Below, one piece after another: positions 53,285-61,668 of a DNA stretch of 64,000 nt. This stretch comes from Bradyrhizobium sp. GTDB lineage: Bacteria; Pseudomonadota; Alphaproteobacteria; Rhizobiales; Xanthobacteraceae. The translations under genes and the position numbers were made by a program. Position 1 is the stretch's first letter; each line of letters opens with the position of its first letter. Under the pieces are notes generated by a model. It was not told the DNA's origin and ran no database searches. It saw nothing but the letters and a program-made list of their open reading frames with translations. The stretch lies in NCBI RefSeq assembly GCF_027451485.1, contig NZ_DAIDJE010000200.1:17348-81347 (forward strand), given 5' to 3'.

Positions 53285-54301
53285 TTAGAGCGTCAAAAGT
53301 CCTGCCTCGCCGTCCTCGGCGGCGAAGGCGAGCAGCGTGCCCCTGGCGTTCCAGGCGAGTCCCGCGATCGCGGCGCCGCCGTTCTTGTGCACCAGGATTT
53401 CTGCGCCGTCGCTCAGTCGCACCATCAGCACGGTGCCGTCTTCGTAGCCGGACGCGAGAATGGCCTGGTCAGGATGACAAGCGACGGCGGTGACACGCGA
53501 CTTCAGCGGCGCCAGCATAGTCGGCTCCTTGCCCATCGGACCATCCTTGCTCGCAAACGGCCACATGATGACCATGTCCGCGCCGGAGGTGGCGAGCGCC
53601 TTGCCGCCAGCGCTCCAGGCGATCGAACGCACGCGGCCGGGATAACCGGTCATCCGCATGTGCCTGTTGTCGGCAAGCCGCCAGCCGTGCAACGCCGGTT
53701 CGTGCATCGCCGTCACCAGAAACCTGTTGTCGGGGCTGAAGGTCACCGCCAGGTGCGAGCCCGCCCACGGCAGGAATTCCGGCGCGCCGGCCATGTTGGG
53801 AAACCACAGCGTCACGCCGTTATAATGCGCGATCGCGAGCCTCAAGCCCTTCGGTGCAAAGGCAAGGCCGCCGACGGTCGACGGCACCTCCAGCGATTTC
53901 TCCTGGTCCTTGCCGCTGCGGACAAAGGCGGTCTTGCCCGCCGACCAAGCAAACGCCCCGTCGGGATGAAGCGCCACATTGTCGATCCAGCGTCGCTTGG
54001 CGTCGCTCGCAAGCAACACCACCTCACCCTTGGCGTCGAGCGAAACGACCTTGCCGTCGTCGCCGCCGGTGACGAGACGCTTTCCGTCGGAGGTGGCGCA
54101 CAGAATTCCGCCACCGTGGACGGCAACCAGGCCGGGATCGGACTCGTCCGCGACCACGAAGATATTTTCTTCCGATCCGACGAAGGCAACTGTCTGCCCA
54201 AGGAAATGCACGGAGCTGACCGGTGCGCCGATCTTGATCGCGCGCACCTTGTCGGTGACGGAAACGATGGAGGTAGATTCGCCCGGATCGAACTCGGTCA
54301 T
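53285..54301 (-). CDS. Cytoplasmic WD40-type beta-propeller protein of the zinc operon
   Basis: A 338-residue protein with seven weak WD-like repeats. Examples are VTGGDDGKVVSLDAKGEV, LAIAHYNGVTLWFPN, LATSGADMVIMWPF and LASGYEDGTVLMVRLSDGA. It has no signal peptide, unlike the periplasmic AztD propeller that serves zinc uptake in Paracoccus. Its ATG overlaps the stop of the COG0523 GTPase gene (ATGA), so the two are translated together. A scaffold or regulator for the GTPase is the most likely role. No zinc-binding cluster is obvious. It is the last gene of the zinc operon. Confidence 0.88.
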   Translation of the reverse strand: MTEFDPGESTSIVSVTDKVRAIKIGAPVSSVHFLGQTVAFVGSEENIFVVADESDPGLVAVHGGGILCATSDGKRLVTGGDDGKVVSLDAKGEVVLLASDAKRRWIDNVALHPDGAFAWSAGKTAFVRSGKDQEKSLEVPSTVGGLAFAPKGLRLAIAHYNGVTLWFPNMAGAPEFLPWAGSHLAVTFSPDNRFLVTAMHEPALHGWRLADNRHMRMTGYPGRVRSIAWSAGGKALATSGADMVIMWPFASKDGPMGKEPTMLAPLKSRVTAVACHPDQAILASGYEDGTVLMVRLSDGAEILVHKNGGAAIAGLAWNARGTLLAFAAEDGEAGLLTL

Positions 54302-55356
54302 CGCGAAACGATGCAGCTCTCGAAGCCCTCGCGGATCGCCGCTTCCGGCAATTCGCGGCCGATGAAGACGAGGCGGCTGGTGCGCGGCTCGCCTTCCTTC
54401 CATGGCCGCTGGTGGTCGCCTTCCAGCATCATGTGCACGCCCTGGAACACATAGCGGTCGTCGTCGTCGCTGAAGGCGAGAATCCCTTTCGAGCGCAGGA
54501 TTTTCGGACCCTCGTTCGCCACGAGGTTCTGCAGCCATGGCATGAATCTGGCGGGATCGAGCGGCTTGTCCGAACTGAGCGACAGCGATTGCATGTCCTC
54601 GTCATGGTAGTGCTTCAGGCCGTGTCCATGGCCGTGGTCATGATCATGATGGTGCTGATGGCCGTGATCATGATGATGATGGTCGTGATCATGATCGTCC
54701 TCTTCCAGGAAATCCGGCTCGATCTCCAGAATGCGGTCAAGATCGAAGGCGCCGCGCTCCAACACGTCCGACAGCGCTACCCTGCAACGTTCCGTGCGGT
54801 GCAATTTGGCGTAGGGATTGATGCCCCTGATCCGCGCCTCGACCTCGGTGAGCTCGGGCTTCGAGACAAGGTCGGTCTTGTTGAGCACGATGACGTCGGC
54901 AAAGGCGATCTGGTTCTTGGCTTCCGGCGCGTCCTTCAGGCGGTCGCTCAGCCATTTTGCGTCGGCAACGGTCACCACGGCGTCCAGCCGCGCATTCTTT
55001 TGCACATCCTCGTCGACAAAGAATGTTTGCGCAACCGGCGCCGGGTCTGCCAGCCCCGTAGTCTCGACAATGATGGCGTCGAACTTGCCCTTGCGCTTCA
55101 TCAACCCGTCGAGGATGCGCACGAGGTCACCGCGCACCGTGCAGCAGACGCAGCCGTTGTTCATCTCGAACACTTCCTCGTCGGCGCCGATGATCAGATC
55201 GTTGTCGATGCCGATCTCGCCGAATTCGTTGACGATGACCGCGTATTTCTTGCCGTGGTTTTCCGACAGGATGCGGTTCAAAAGCGTGGTCTTGCCGGCG
55301 CCGAGATAGCCCGTCAGCACGGTCACAGGGATTTTTTGGGACGTCAGTTCGGACAT
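54298..55356 (-). CDS. COG0523 (CobW/ZNG1-like) metallochaperone GTPase
   Basis: A 352-residue P-loop GTPase. The Walker A is VTVLTGYLGAGKTTLLNRIL, the metal-binding C-x-C-C is in NNGCVCCTVRGDLVRI, and N-K-x-D is in VLNKTDLVSK. A His/Asp-rich loop at about residues 225-260 (HDHDHHHHDHGHQHHHDH) is flanked by the C-terminal CobW_C domain (LDPARFMPWLQNLVANEGPK). Such proteins insert zinc into client enzymes under starvation. Context in a zinc-uptake operon supports a zinc role over cobalt. The start at MSELTSQK (55354-55356) is preferred to the frame 15 codons longer. Confidence 0.92.
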   Translation of the reverse strand: MSELTSQKIPVTVLTGYLGAGKTTLLNRILSENHGKKYAVIVNEFGEIGIDNDLIIGADEEVFEMNNGCVCCTVRGDLVRILDGLMKRKGKFDAIIVETTGLADPAPVAQTFFVDEDVQKNARLDAVVTVADAKWLSDRLKDAPEAKNQIAFADVIVLNKTDLVSKPELTEVEARIRGINPYAKLHRTERCRVALSDVLERGAFDLDRILEIEPDFLEEDDHDHDHHHHDHGHQHHHDHDHGHGHGLKHYHDEDMQSLSLSSDKPLDPARFMPWLQNLVANEGPKILRSKGILAFSDDDDRYVFQGVHMMLEGDHQRPWKEGEPRTSRLVFIGRELPEAAIREGFESCIVSR

Positions 55357-55401
55357 GATTACTCCGGGAAAAACAGCATTTGGGCCGGCGGGAGGGCCCA
55401 T

Positions 55402-56295
55402 TTACCTCGGGTTCGCCAGCGCGCTCGTCAGCGTTCTAATATTGTGCCTGACCATGTCAATGTAAGTGGGGGCATCGCCCTTTTCATCGGTCAGGCTGTC
55501 GGAATATAGCGTTCCGCCGACCCTCGCCCCGGTCTCCTCGGATATCCGGCGCATCAGGCGGGGGTCGCCGATCCGCTCCAGAAACACGGCCGGGATGTGC
55601 TCTTCCTTGATCTGGCCGATGATTTTCGCGATGTCGCGCGCGCTGGGCTCGGCTTCCGTGGAGACGCCGATCGGGGCGATGAACTCAATGCCATAGCGGG
55701 CGGCGAAATAGCCGAAAGCATCATGCGTTGAGATCACCTTGCGGCGGCTTGGCGGAATTCGGCCGACCGCTTGCCGCACCTCGGCATCGAGCGCCTCGAG
55801 CCTGGCCAGATAGCTGTGCGCATTTTGACGAAAAACATCCGCATCGGCAGGATCGGCGGCGACCAGCGCGTCGCGGATATTGGCTACGTATTTCTCCGCA
55901 TTCGCGACCGATTGCCAGGCATGCGGATCGGCATCGGAGCCCGCCTTGAGCGGAGCGACGCCGGCCGTCGCCGTGACGATGGCGGCCTTCCCGCCGGCCG
56001 CCTGAAGCAGCCGCGGCAGCCAGCCTTCGAGGCCGAGACCGTTGACGACGAGCAGCCTGGCGTCAGCGATCTTGCGCGCATCCGCCGGCGTCGGCGTATA
56101 GACGTGCACGTCGCCATCGGGGCCGACCAAGGTCGTGACCTCGACCCGGTCGCCGCCGACATTGCTGACGAAATCGCCAAGGATCGAAAAGCTGGCCACC
56201 ACCTTGAGGCGTCCTTGCGCGTGGGCGGGCGCCGCGCCAATCGACATCAGCAGTGCCAGGAGAAGGACCCGCCAGCCGGCCACGATGCGCCTCAC
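55402..56295 (-). CDS. Zinc/manganese ABC transporter binding protein (ZnuA/AztC-like)
   Basis: A 297-residue cluster A-I metal receptor. The signal peptide ends APAHAQ. Metal ligands expected from the fold: His in DVHVYTPTP (64), His in DADPHAWQS, His in ISTHDAFGYFAARYG and Asp in TLYSDSLTD. It lacks the His-rich loop of classical ZnuA, as AztC does. It captures zinc in the periplasm and passes it to the permease. The start is a GTG (56293-56295) overlapping the permease stop (GTGA). Confidence 0.92.
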   Translation of the reverse strand: MRRIVAGWRVLLLALLMSIGAAPAHAQGRLKVVASFSILGDFVSNVGGDRVEVTTLVGPDGDVHVYTPTPADARKIADARLLVVNGLGLEGWLPRLLQAAGGKAAIVTATAGVAPLKAGSDADPHAWQSVANAEKYVANIRDALVAADPADADVFRQNAHSYLARLEALDAEVRQAVGRIPPSRRKVISTHDAFGYFAARYGIEFIAPIGVSTEAEPSARDIAKIIGQIKEEHIPAVFLERIGDPRLMRRISEETGARVGGTLYSDSLTDEKGDAPTYIDMVRHNIRTLTSALANPR

Positions 56296-57161
56296 GCTTC
56301 GAGATGAGGTGCGGTAAAGAGCTGCCGGACCACGCCACGGACGTTGCCGAACAGGATCGAGACAACATAGAGCAATGCCGAAACCAGGATGATCGCAGGG
56401 CCCGAGGGAATGCGGGTCTGGAATGACAGCACCAATCCGGCATAACCCGCAACAATCGCGCTTGCGACCGCGATCGAGATCATGCCGGTCAGTTCGCGCG
56501 ACCAGAAGCGTGCAATACCTGCGGGGAGAATCATCAGGCCCACCGCGAGCAGCGTGCCGAGCGCCTGAAAGCCGTTGACGAGATTGACGACCACAAGCGC
56601 CAGAAACACCAGATGTGCGAGCGCCCCCGCACGGCTCACGGTGCGCAGGAAGAGCGGATCGACGCTTTCGATCACCAGCGGACGATAGATCACCGCGAGC
56701 ACCGTCAAGCTCAGCGTGGCGTTAAAGGCGACCACGAGCAGCGTCTGATCGTCCATCGCCAGAATGTCGCCGAACAGGACGTGCAGCAGATCGATGTTGG
56801 TGCCTTTCACGGAGACAATCGTCACCCCGAGCGCCAGTGACGCCAGATAGAAGGTGGCGAGCGATGCGTCCTCCTTCAGATCGGTGGCCCGCGACACCAC
56901 GCCTGCGAGCAGCGCCACCGCGAAGCCGGCGATCAGTCCGCCCGCCGTCATCGCAAACAGATTGAGTCCCGAGAGCAGGAAACCGACGGCAGCCCCCGGC
57001 AGGATGGCATGCGCCATCGCATCCCCGACGAGACTCATCCGCCGCAGCATCAGAAACACCCCGATTGGTGCCGCGCCGAGCGACAGCGCCAGCACGGCCG
57101 CAAGCGCGCGGCGCATGAATTCGAATTCCGTGAAGGGCCCGATCAGCACGTCGTAGAGCAT
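56292..57161 (-). CDS. znuB: Zinc/manganese ABC transporter permease
   Basis: A 289-residue ABC-3 family membrane protein with eight to nine hydrophobic helices. The family motif RRMSLVGDAMAHAILPGAAV follows helix one. Other conserved parts are LLHVLFGDILAMD and GTLLAVGLMILPAGIARF. The chosen start is MLYDVLIGPFTEFEF (57159-57161), 4 bp after the ATPase stop. The longer frame adds 20 residues that are shadow of the ATPase gene. Confidence 0.92.
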   Translation of the reverse strand: MLYDVLIGPFTEFEFMRRALAAVLALSLGAAPIGVFLMLRRMSLVGDAMAHAILPGAAVGFLLSGLNLFAMTAGGLIAGFAVALLAGVVSRATDLKEDASLATFYLASLALGVTIVSVKGTNIDLLHVLFGDILAMDDQTLLVVAFNATLSLTVLAVIYRPLVIESVDPLFLRTVSRAGALAHLVFLALVVVNLVNGFQALGTLLAVGLMILPAGIARFWSRELTGMISIAVASAIVAGYAGLVLSFQTRIPSGPAIILVSALLYVVSILFGNVRGVVRQLFTAPHLEA

Positions 57162-57165
57162 GGGT

Positions 57166-57930
57166 TTAGGCAGCCTCCGACGCGTCGTCATGGACCACGC
57201 AGGCGGCTGCGCTGTCGTCAAAGGCCTCGCACATCCGCCGCGCCTCGGCGAGATTTTCGGCTGTCAGCACGTTCGGTGTTGCGCCCCAGGCGACCTTGCC
57301 GCGTGCGAGCAGCAACGTTTCCGGGAAATGATCGCGCACGAGGTCCATGTCGTGCAGCGCCGCCAGCACCGTACGCCCCTCGCCGTGCCATTGCCTGACC
57401 AGTTCCAGCAGATCAGCGGAGGTTTTGGCATCGATCGCGTTGAAGGGCTCATCGAGCACGATCAGGCGCGCATCCTGCAGCAACACCCGGGCAAACAGCA
57501 TCCGCTGCAGTTGGCCGCCCGACAGCGTGCCGATGCCGCGATTTTCGAACCCGCTCAGGCCGACTGCGACGAGCGCCTGCGCGATTTCCCGGCGGGCACC
57601 TTTGCCGATGCCGCCCAAAAGTCCGGTCCGCCGCCACAGCCCGGTGCCGACGAAATCGAACACCGAGATCGGAAAGCTGCGGTCGATGTCGGCGGTTTGC
57701 GGCAGATAGGCGATGTCTTTGGGATCGATGCCGCCGGTCAGGATCGTGCCTGAAAGCGGCTTCAGGATTCCGACGATGCCCCGAAACAGCGTCGATTTAC
57801 CGGCACCGTTTGGGCCGATGACGGCAAGGAGTGCCCCCGGCGCCACCTCGCCGCTCAAGTGATGAACCGCCGGATGGCGGTCATAACCCAGCGTGACATC
57901 GCGGAATTGCAGTTGGGCGGCCATAGTCAT
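57166..57930 (-). CDS. znuC: Zinc/manganese ABC transporter ATP-binding protein
   Basis: A 254-residue ATPase. Walker A is IGPNGAGKSTLFRGIVG, the Q-loop is in IAYLPQTADIDRSFP, the signature is GTLSGGQLQRMLFARVLLQ, Walker B is LIVLDEPFNAIDA and the switch histidine is in AALHDMDLVRD. A start at MTMAAQLQFRDV (57928-57930) overlaps the stop of the His-rich miniprotein (ATGA). An internal ATG two codons later is equally usable. It drives zinc uptake through ZnuB. Confidence 0.92.
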   Translation of the reverse strand: MTMAAQLQFRDVTLGYDRHPAVHHLSGEVAPGALLAVIGPNGAGKSTLFRGIVGILKPLSGTILTGGIDPKDIAYLPQTADIDRSFPISVFDFVGTGLWRRTGLLGGIGKGARREIAQALVAVGLSGFENRGIGTLSGGQLQRMLFARVLLQDARLIVLDEPFNAIDAKTSADLLELVRQWHGEGRTVLAALHDMDLVRDHFPETLLLARGKVAWGATPNVLTAENLAEARRMCEAFDDSAAACVVHDDASEAA

Positions 57931-58112
57931 TTCATCGAGAGCCAGACGAACGCCCAGAGGACGCCGCTGACGGCGATCGCCGCCGTCAGGCGGGACAGCA
58001 CCGTCATACGCAGGATCGACCAAGTGATCGGCTGCGCCGGATGCGGCGCAGCCAGGCCATGGTTATGGACGTGATGGGGGTGGGTGTGATCGTGGCTCGG
58101 CGGGGTCACCAT
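57927..58112 (-). CDS. His-rich single-pass membrane microprotein, first gene of the zinc operon
   Basis: A 61-residue protein that is easily missed. Residues 1-24 carry eight histidines (MVTPPSHDHTHPHHVHNHGL...), followed by a basic/proline hinge and one hydrophobic helix (about 36-58, TVLSRLTAAIAVSGVLWAFV). Its TGA overlaps the znuC ATG, so translation of the ATPase depends on it. The ATG at 58110-58112 lies 6 bp from the perfect palindrome and has no ordinary ribosome site, which may mean a leaderless message. The His cluster suggests zinc binding at the membrane, as buffer, sensor or feeder to the permease. I do not recognise a named family. Confidence 0.78.
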   Translation of the reverse strand: MVTPPSHDHTHPHHVHNHGLAAPHPAQPITWSILRMTVLSRLTAAIAVSGVLWAFVWLSMK

Positions 58113-58118
58113 ACTTCA

Positions 58119-58137
58119 AATGTTATATTATAACATT
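58119..58137. promoter_or_regulatory. Zur-type operator
   Basis: AATGTTATAATATAACATT is a perfect 19-bp palindrome (9-bp arms, one central base) with the GTTATA-x-TATAAC core of Fur-superfamily zinc boxes. It lies just upstream of the zinc operon and probably overlaps its -10 region, so Zn-loaded Zur would block transcription. No zur gene is in the window. Confidence 0.88.
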
Positions 58138-58184
58138 CGGGGAGTCTATTGCCGCCGCCCTGAGCCCGCATCAACTGCCAAACT

Positions 58185-58213
58185 AAAAAGCGGCAGCCCG
58201 AGGCTGCCGCTTT
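58185..58213 (-). terminator. Rho-independent terminator of sodB
   Basis: On the minus strand AAAGCGGCAGCC and GGCTGCCGCTTT form a perfect 12-bp stem with a 3-base loop, continuing into TTTTAG, 20 bp after the sodB stop. Confidence 0.93.
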
Positions 58214-58232
58214 GATCCGTCCGCTGCTCCGG

Positions 58233-58832
58233 TCAGACCGCCTTGCCGAACAACTCGTCGACATAGTCCCAGTTGACGAGGTGCTCAATGAAGGCCTTCA
58301 GATAGTCCGGGCGACGGTTGCGATAGTCGATGTAATAGGAGTGCTCCCAGACGTCGACGCCGAGGATCGGCGTGCCGCCATGCACCAGCGGGTTCTCGCC
58401 GTTCGGCGTCTTGGTGACTTCCAGTTTACCGTTCTTCACCGACAGCCACGCCCAGCCCGAGCCGAACTGGCCGGCTCCGGCCGCGGCGAAATCCGTCTTG
58501 AATTTCTCGAAGCCGCCGAGGTCCTCGTTGATCTTCTTTTCCAGCCGGCCGGGCAATTTGCTGCCGCCGCCGTTTGGCTTCATCCACTTCCAGAAATGGA
58601 TGTGGTTGTAATGCTGGCCAGCATTGTTGAAGAGCGGGACGTTCTTGCCGAACGAGCCCTTGACGACCTCCTCCAGGGACTTGCCCTCGAATTCGGTACC
58701 CTTCAGGAGATTGTTGCCGTTGGTCACATAGGCCTGGTGATGCTTGTCGTGATGGAATTCCAGCGTCTCCTTCGACATATGCGGCGCGAGCGCGTCGTAG
58801 GCATAGGGAAGGTCGGGGAGCTTGAAGGTCAT
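58233..58832 (-). CDS. sodB: Superoxide dismutase, Fe type
   Basis: A 199-residue Fe/Mn-family SOD. Metal ligands: H27 in LEFHHDKHHQAYVTNGN, H77 in AGQHYNHIHFWKWM, and Asp and His in LGVDVWEHSYYIDYRN. The outer-sphere glutamine lies in the NNAGQ segment (Q73), the position used by Fe enzymes, so iron is favoured, although cambialistic use is possible. Cytoplasmic, no signal. Transcription ends at the terminator 20 bp downstream. The zinc operon is the next unit on the same strand. Confidence 0.95.
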   Translation of the reverse strand: MTFKLPDLPYAYDALAPHMSKETLEFHHDKHHQAYVTNGNNLLKGTEFEGKSLEEVVKGSFGKNVPLFNNAGQHYNHIHFWKWMKPNGGGSKLPGRLEKKINEDLGGFEKFKTDFAAAGAGQFGSGWAWLSVKNGKLEVTKTPNGENPLVHGGTPILGVDVWEHSYYIDYRNRRPDYLKAFIEHLVNWDYVDELFGKAV

Positions 58833-59117
58833 GGGGTCATGTCCGAAAAGGGTGGGATACGATTTAACGGGACCTCTTATAGAAGGTTCCCTGTCAGCAA
58901 AAAACTGAATTCGGCCACGCGCCGCCGCTCGCGATGTCCCCGAATTGCCAACCGGCGCGCGATCGCATTAAATCGAATTTCTCTTGAAAATGAAGCGCTT
59001 AGTAGTAGAGCGACAAGTTCAACGTCGATCGCATCGCCAGTTGCGAAAATCAGCCGGCCCATACCGAACGCAACTATCACCTGTTGAGCGGAGACCCGCG
59101 CGCAAGGACAGTCACCC

Positions 59118-59648
59118 GTGAGCATTGAAATCGAGCTGGTGAGCGGCAACCAAGGGTGGCCGCGCGCCAAAGGTCTGCTGGAGGCGGTGTGGCCGCCATC
59201 CGAAAAGGAGAAGCTCTCCTGGGGCCACGTCAAATGGGCACGGGCGGACTTGCGCGTCTTGATCGAGACGGATGACGGCGAACTCGCCTGTCACGCCGGT
59301 ATCTACTTCAGGACCGTGACCTGGAACGGCCAGAAGGTGCATGTCGGCGGCGTTGGCGGGATCGCCACTCGCGCCGAGCAGCGCCGTCGCGGCTACGCCA
59401 GTATCGCGCTGAATGCCGCGGTCCATACCATGCGCGATCACGACGCGGCGCAATTTGCATTGTTGTTCTGCGAGCCGCACAATTTCGACTTCTATCAGTC
59501 ACGCGGCTGGCAGCCTTTCGTCGGAACGGTCCTCGCCGAGCAGCCTGAAGGGAAGAGCCGCTTTGAGGCGATGGCTCCGTTTGTACTGGACTTGAAGCGG
59601 CGCGCGCCGACGCTGGGCACGCTCGACCTCTGCGGTCTGCCCTGGTGA
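59118..59648 (+). CDS. GNAT-family N-acetyltransferase
   Basis: A 176-residue GNAT, in which KVHVGGVGGIATRAEQRRRG carries the acetyl-CoA Q/R-x-x-G-x-G/A loop, followed by ASIALNAAVHTMRDHDAAQF. The late strand LLFCEPHNFDFYQSRGW holds the usual aromatic pair. Its N-terminal strand pattern resembles aminoglycoside 2'-acetyltransferase-like and NodA-like folds, but the similarity is too low to name a substrate. It is divergent from sodB with a 285-bp gap in which no gene or clear site was seen. It converges with the DUF3095 gene (4 bp). Confidence 0.88.
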   Translation: MSIEIELVSGNQGWPRAKGLLEAVWPPSEKEKLSWGHVKWARADLRVLIETDDGELACHAGIYFRTVTWNGQKVHVGGVGGIATRAEQRRRGYASIALNAAVHTMRDHDAAQFALLFCEPHNFDFYQSRGWQPFVGTVLAEQPEGKSRFEAMAPFVLDLKRRAPTLGTLDLCGLPW

Positions 59649-59652
59649 CAGA

Positions 59653-60816
59653 TCAGGCGCGCGTTGCCAGCATCGCCTTCAACGCGGTCGCGGCGGAAGC
59701 ATAGCCGCCGCGTGCCCCGTCAATGAAATGGACGTGGTTGCTGCGCACCGCCGACGGTGTAAAGCAGGTCATCATCGCGGCATCCTGCCGGTGCAGGCCA
59801 TATCGCGCGACGCCGGCCGAGGCCGCCGCAGCGAGGCGCGCAGCCAGCGCCTGCTCGAGATCGGGCGTGCAATCGAGCACCATCCGCAGGCCGTCGTCGT
59901 ATTTGCGGAAGTCGGAATTCTCTACAAGCTGCTGCACGTAGAGTTTCGGCACGAAGCCGCCGACCTTGATATCGAAACGCATGATGAGATAGGCGAACAG
60001 GGTGCGGGCGAGCACGCGGATCCGTCTTGTGAAAAGGGGTCCGCCGCGCCGGGCGCGCGCCTCGAATTCGACGCCTTGCGGCGGCCATCGGAGCGGCGGC
60101 CCAGCCGCCGGCACTGGCCGGCTCTGATCGGGACTGCGTTCGACCAGAGTGAGAATGTTCTCGATCAGCGCGCGATAGGCGGCTGGATCGGCGCCTTGTG
60201 CCGGCAGCACCAGCACCGAGAGGATGAGCCCGCGCATCGCTGGCATCTCCTCGAAGCGGCAGGAAAGCCCGGAGAGGTCGGGCTGAGTTCCGGGCGGGGC
60301 GGGCGCAACGGCGAACTCGCCGCCCTTCATGGCCGCTTCCGCCCAGCCGAGACCGCCGCCGGAAAACATCGCATAGGAGAGATGGGGCGATGGACCGAAG
60401 CGGGCCACGCGAACATCCAATCCCTGCGCTCTTATCGCCGTCAGCGGCACCAGCGCCACGCGCATCACTAGGTCGAGGTCTTCCTTGGCCCAGGTCGCGG
60501 TTGCGGCGAGGGCCTGCCGCGCGCGCGCGAGATCGGAGGGCGCGACCGCAAAGCTTGCGCCGTCACCGCCGAAGACGAACGGAAATTCGCGCCCCTCAAG
60601 CGCATTGGTCACTGCCGCAATGACCGCCGCGCCGGCCATGTTGACCGCCTTGTAGCGCGCCTGGGCAATCGCCTTGGTGGATTCGACGATATCAGCAAGC
60701 CCGATGCTCCAGTCGGAAGGCAAGGGCTCATACAGCCCAGGATCCATCAGCCGCTCGAAGCGCCGGAAGACCGGAATGGCGCCATAGAAGCCGTCGCTGC
60801 CCTTGGATTCAGTCAT
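59653..60816 (-). CDS. DUF3095 family protein
   Basis: A 387-residue cytoplasmic protein matching DUF3095: opening FYGAIPVFRRFERLMDPGLY, ADIVESTKAIAQARYKAVNM and FPFVFGGDGASFAVAPSDLA. The F-G-G-D-G-A-S core and the aspartate in G-L-A-D-I-V-E-S-T resemble the two metal-binding strands of class III nucleotide cyclases, so a cyclase-like active site is possible. Late blocks LRMVLDCTPDLEQALAARL and HVHFIDGARGGYASAATALK are also conserved. No enzymatic role is proven. Single-gene unit. Confidence 0.88.
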   Translation of the reverse strand: MTESKGSDGFYGAIPVFRRFERLMDPGLYEPLPSDWSIGLADIVESTKAIAQARYKAVNMAGAAVIAAVTNALEGREFPFVFGGDGASFAVAPSDLARARQALAATATWAKEDLDLVMRVALVPLTAIRAQGLDVRVARFGPSPHLSYAMFSGGGLGWAEAAMKGGEFAVAPAPPGTQPDLSGLSCRFEEMPAMRGLILSVLVLPAQGADPAAYRALIENILTLVERSPDQSRPVPAAGPPLRWPPQGVEFEARARRGGPLFTRRIRVLARTLFAYLIMRFDIKVGGFVPKLYVQQLVENSDFRKYDDGLRMVLDCTPDLEQALAARLAAAASAGVARYGLHRQDAAMMTCFTPSAVRSNHVHFIDGARGGYASAATALKAMLATRA

Positions 60817-60930
60817 GGCGCAATCAATAATTGGATCGAGGAGAGATACGGCCGAAGCTGGAAACTAGGTTCAGGCGCCCGGACCGGTCAAATCCTCACC
60901 TGGACGATGGTCACAGGGCCATTCCACCGG

Positions 60931-61668
60931 TCAGGCGGTATTTCCGGCGTCCACGGTCAGGACGGTGCCGGTTATGTTGCGGCCGCCGTCGCCCAACAGG
61001 TACTCCACCATCCCCGCCACGTCGTCCGTTTCCGGCAAGCGGCGCAGCGCGCTGCGGCCGGCGATGCGCTGCCGCTGTTCCGCGCCCAGGCTGTGCGTCA
61101 ATTCCGTATCGATAAAGCCGGGCGCGATCGCGTTCACGGTGATGCCGAGCTTGCCGACTTCGCGCGCCAGCGACCGGGTGAAGCCGGTCGCGGCCGCCTT
61201 GGTCGCGCCATAGACCGACAGGCCGTTATAACCGGTGGAGGCGATAATCGAGGACATGTTGATGATACGGCCACCGGCGCCGTCCGCCATCATGTGGCGG
61301 GCGACATATTTGGTCAGAATGACCGGCGAGAGCACGTTGAGGCGCACCAACGCTTCGATCTCGCTGTTATGCATGGTCGCGAGCAGCCCCTCGGTGCCGA
61401 TGCCCGCATTGTTGACGAGGCCGTAAATTGCGCCGAACTCCTCGCGCAGGCGTTTTACAAAGGCAGGAATGCCGTCGACATTGCCGAGATCGAATGCACG
61501 AAAATGAACGCATCCATTGCCTTGCCCGGCGGTCGCGGCGATGGCTTCCCGCAGTTCGTCGCTTTCGCGGCGCGCGACCGCGATCACGTTATAGCCGCTC
61601 GCCGCGAGCCGTCGCGCGATGGCAAGTCCAATGCCGCGGCTGCCGCCTGTCACCAGAACATTATGCAT
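60931..61668 (-). CDS. 3-oxoacyl-ACP reductase-like SDR
   Basis: A 245-residue FabG-type reductase. NVLVTGGSRGIGLAIARRLA binds NADP, NNAG lies in LVNNAGIGTEG, and the catalytic Ser-Tyr-Lys set is in MSSIIASTGYNGLSVYGATK. The C-terminal NITGTVLTVDAGNTA is FabG-like. The chosen ATG (61666-61668) overlaps the stop of the acyl-adenylating gene by 8 bp, tying it to an acyl-ACP pathway. The substrate is probably a 3-oxoacyl chain carried by the neighbouring ACP; this is inference from position. Confidence 0.9.
   Translation of the reverse strand: MHNVLVTGGSRGIGLAIARRLAASGYNVIAVARRESDELREAIAATAGQGNGCVHFRAFDLGNVDGIPAFVKRLREEFGAIYGLVNNAGIGTEGLLATMHNSEIEALVRLNVLSPVILTKYVARHMMADGAGGRIINMSSIIASTGYNGLSVYGATKAAATGFTRSLAREVGKLGITVNAIAPGFIDTELTHSLGAEQRQRIAGRSALRRLPETDDVAGMVEYLLGDGGRNITGTVLTVDAGNTA

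Noticed and set aside
53285..54301. WD40 protein as AztD
   Set aside because: AztD is exported and has an N-terminal His motif; this protein has neither.
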